Of a stretch of 5,424 nt of DNA, positions 4,550 through 5,424 are shown piece after piece. Below the pieces are notes generated by a model. It worked only from the letters and a program-made list of their open reading frames with translations, was not told where the DNA came from and made no database searches. The DNA is taken from positions 1-5,424 of the forward strand of contig JAJYPW010000068.1 in NCBI GenBank assembly GCA_021795055.1, written 5' to 3'. Both the position numbers and the translations under genes were made by a program. Source of the DNA: Thermoplasmata archaeon (GTDB lineage Archaea; Thermoplasmatota; Thermoplasmata; Thermoplasmatales; Thermoplasmataceae). The number at the start of each line of letters is the position of its first letter. Position 1 is the stretch's first letter.

Positions 4550-5424
4550 CCTCTCTCCTCCAGTATGGCTCCCTCCTGCCTACGGCTGACCTGTAGGCGC
4601 CCGTAAGGGAATGGGTATCATTGCTCCCCCTCAGAAGGGGGAGAACATCGGTCTGGTTGTCGTTTCGCATCAGGCAGGTTTTGAGTTTGCCCGTGGAAGT
4701 TACCCTGAGCCTCGTGCAGCTCAAGCAGAAATTCGCGTTATGCATTGGCCTCACAAACTCAACTGTCAGCGGCTTTCCAATGTGATCGACAGTATACCTG
4801 TATCTTCCATGGAGCATGTTTTTCTCCCTTCCAGTTGCCTTCTCGGCTATCTCCCTTTCGAGTGGCAGGATGTCATAGTGGTACTTCCTGAAGAATTCCG
4901 TTTTTTCCCCCGACTTCGTTGCTTCAAGTTCAATGAGCTGCAACGTGACACCTTCCTCAGCGCATATATCCATCATCCCCGGGATCTGATGTACGTTCAC
5001 CCCGTTGAGTGCAACGAAATTGAGCTTGATCGGGCTCAGCCCTGCTGCCTTGGCCGCGGCAAGCCCCTCCATGACCTTGTCCATCGCACCCACCCCGGTG
5101 ATCTGTGCGAACCCTGATGGATCGGTGGAATGCAGCGATATGTTCACCCTGTCAAGTCCCGCCTCCTTGAGGTCAGGTGCCAGTTTAGACAGCTGGACAC
5201 CGTTGGTGGTGAGAGAGAGATCTCCCTTCACATGCTTTCTCGTCCTGGATATTATTTCTATTATATCTCTCCTGAGAAGCGGTTCCCCGCCTGTAAACTT
5301 AACCCGGGTAACGCCGTTTACCGACGCGATTTCGACAATGCGTTCTATTTCGGCAGGAGTCATCTCATTGCTGTTTATCCCCGTGCCCTCCATATGGCAG
5401 AATATGCATGAGAAATTGCAGACA
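4539..5424 (-). CDS. moaA: GTP 3',8-cyclase MoaA (radical SAM), N-terminus cut by the window edge
   Basis: MoaA is a radical SAM enzyme that cyclises GTP to 3',8-cyclo-GTP, the substrate of MoaC. About 294 residues are visible. The reading frame runs through the right edge: upstream of the ATG at 5393 is VCNFSCIFCH, which holds the radical SAM CxxxCxxC motif (Cys codons at 5420, 5408 and 5399). The ATG at 5393 is therefore internal and about 20 residues are missing. The SAM-binding GGEP follows at 5291-5280, then SLHSTDPSGF typical of MoaA. The C-terminal cluster is CLSCTRLRVTSTGKLKTC, with Cys codons at 4727, 4718 and 4676, ligating the second 4Fe-4S that binds GTP. The protein ends REPYWRREDEA, without the Gly-Gly tail of bacterial and human homologues. 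The end overlaps moaD. Confidence 0.95.
   Translation of the reverse strand, partial: VCNFSCIFCHMEGTGINSNEMTPAEIERIVEIASVNGVTRVKFTGGEPLLRRDIIEIISRTRKHVKGDLSLTTNGVQLSKLAPDLKEAGLDRVNISLHSTDPSGFAQITGVGAMDKVMEGLAAAKAAGLSPIKLNFVALNGVNVHQIPGMMDICAEEGVTLQLIELEATKSGEKTEFFRKYHYDILPLEREIAEKATGREKNMLHGRYRYTVDHIGKPLTVEFVRPMHNANFCLSCTRLRVTSTGKLKTCLMRNDNQTDVLPLLRGSNDTHSLTGAYRSAVGRREPYWRREDEA

Noticed and set aside
4611..5411. Long plus-strand ORFs opposite moaA (4611-5117 and 5130-5411)
   Set aside because: They are shadows of a conserved radical SAM gene whose Cys and GGEP motifs are clear on the minus strand.

Overview
The window looks archaeal, most likely Thermoplasmata or a relative. The base composition is intermediate, arginine is mostly AGG/AGA, and isoleucine is often ATA. 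The promoters are TATA-like and sit about 25-33 bases before start codons, so transcripts would be leaderless or nearly so; internal operon genes have Shine-Dalgarno sites or overlapping starts. The assignment rests on sequence style, not on a database match.

Layout. Positions 1-152 (minus) hold the first 50 codons of an acetyl-CoA synthetase that runs off the left edge. Positions 153-842 form a long, gene-poor stretch. It contains the acs promoter, a 22-codon ORF for a very acidic peptide with its own TATA-like box and Shine-Dalgarno sequence (325-393), and a short hairpin. It also holds an inverted repeat built on ATGACC and a startless minus-strand reading frame (487-687) that may be a decayed gene. 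Positions 849-2510 (plus) encode a two-gene ABC exporter: an ATPase, then an ABC-2 type permease that starts directly after the ATPase stop codon.

The right half is a molybdenum/tungsten cofactor (Moco) locus in two converging units. moaC-moaB run on the plus strand (2615-3522) from a strong TATA box. moaA-moaD-moeB-like run on the minus strand (5424-3542), with moaA cut by the right edge. The stop codons of the two units are only 19 bases apart. MoaA and MoaC make cyclic pyranopterin monophosphate from GTP. MoaD is the sulfur carrier, activated at its C-terminal Gly-Gly by the MoeB-like E1 enzyme. MoaB adenylylates molybdopterin before metal insertion. MoaE, MoeA and MobA are not in the window.

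I see no CRISPR array, tRNA, rRNA or intact insertion sequence. Points most worth a second look are the acidic micro-ORF, a perfect inverted repeat between the moaC TATA box and its start codon, the MoeB-like enzyme's loss of a normally conserved N-terminal arginine, and the possible gene remnant with its ATGACC repeats. I found no convincing previously undescribed multi-gene system.
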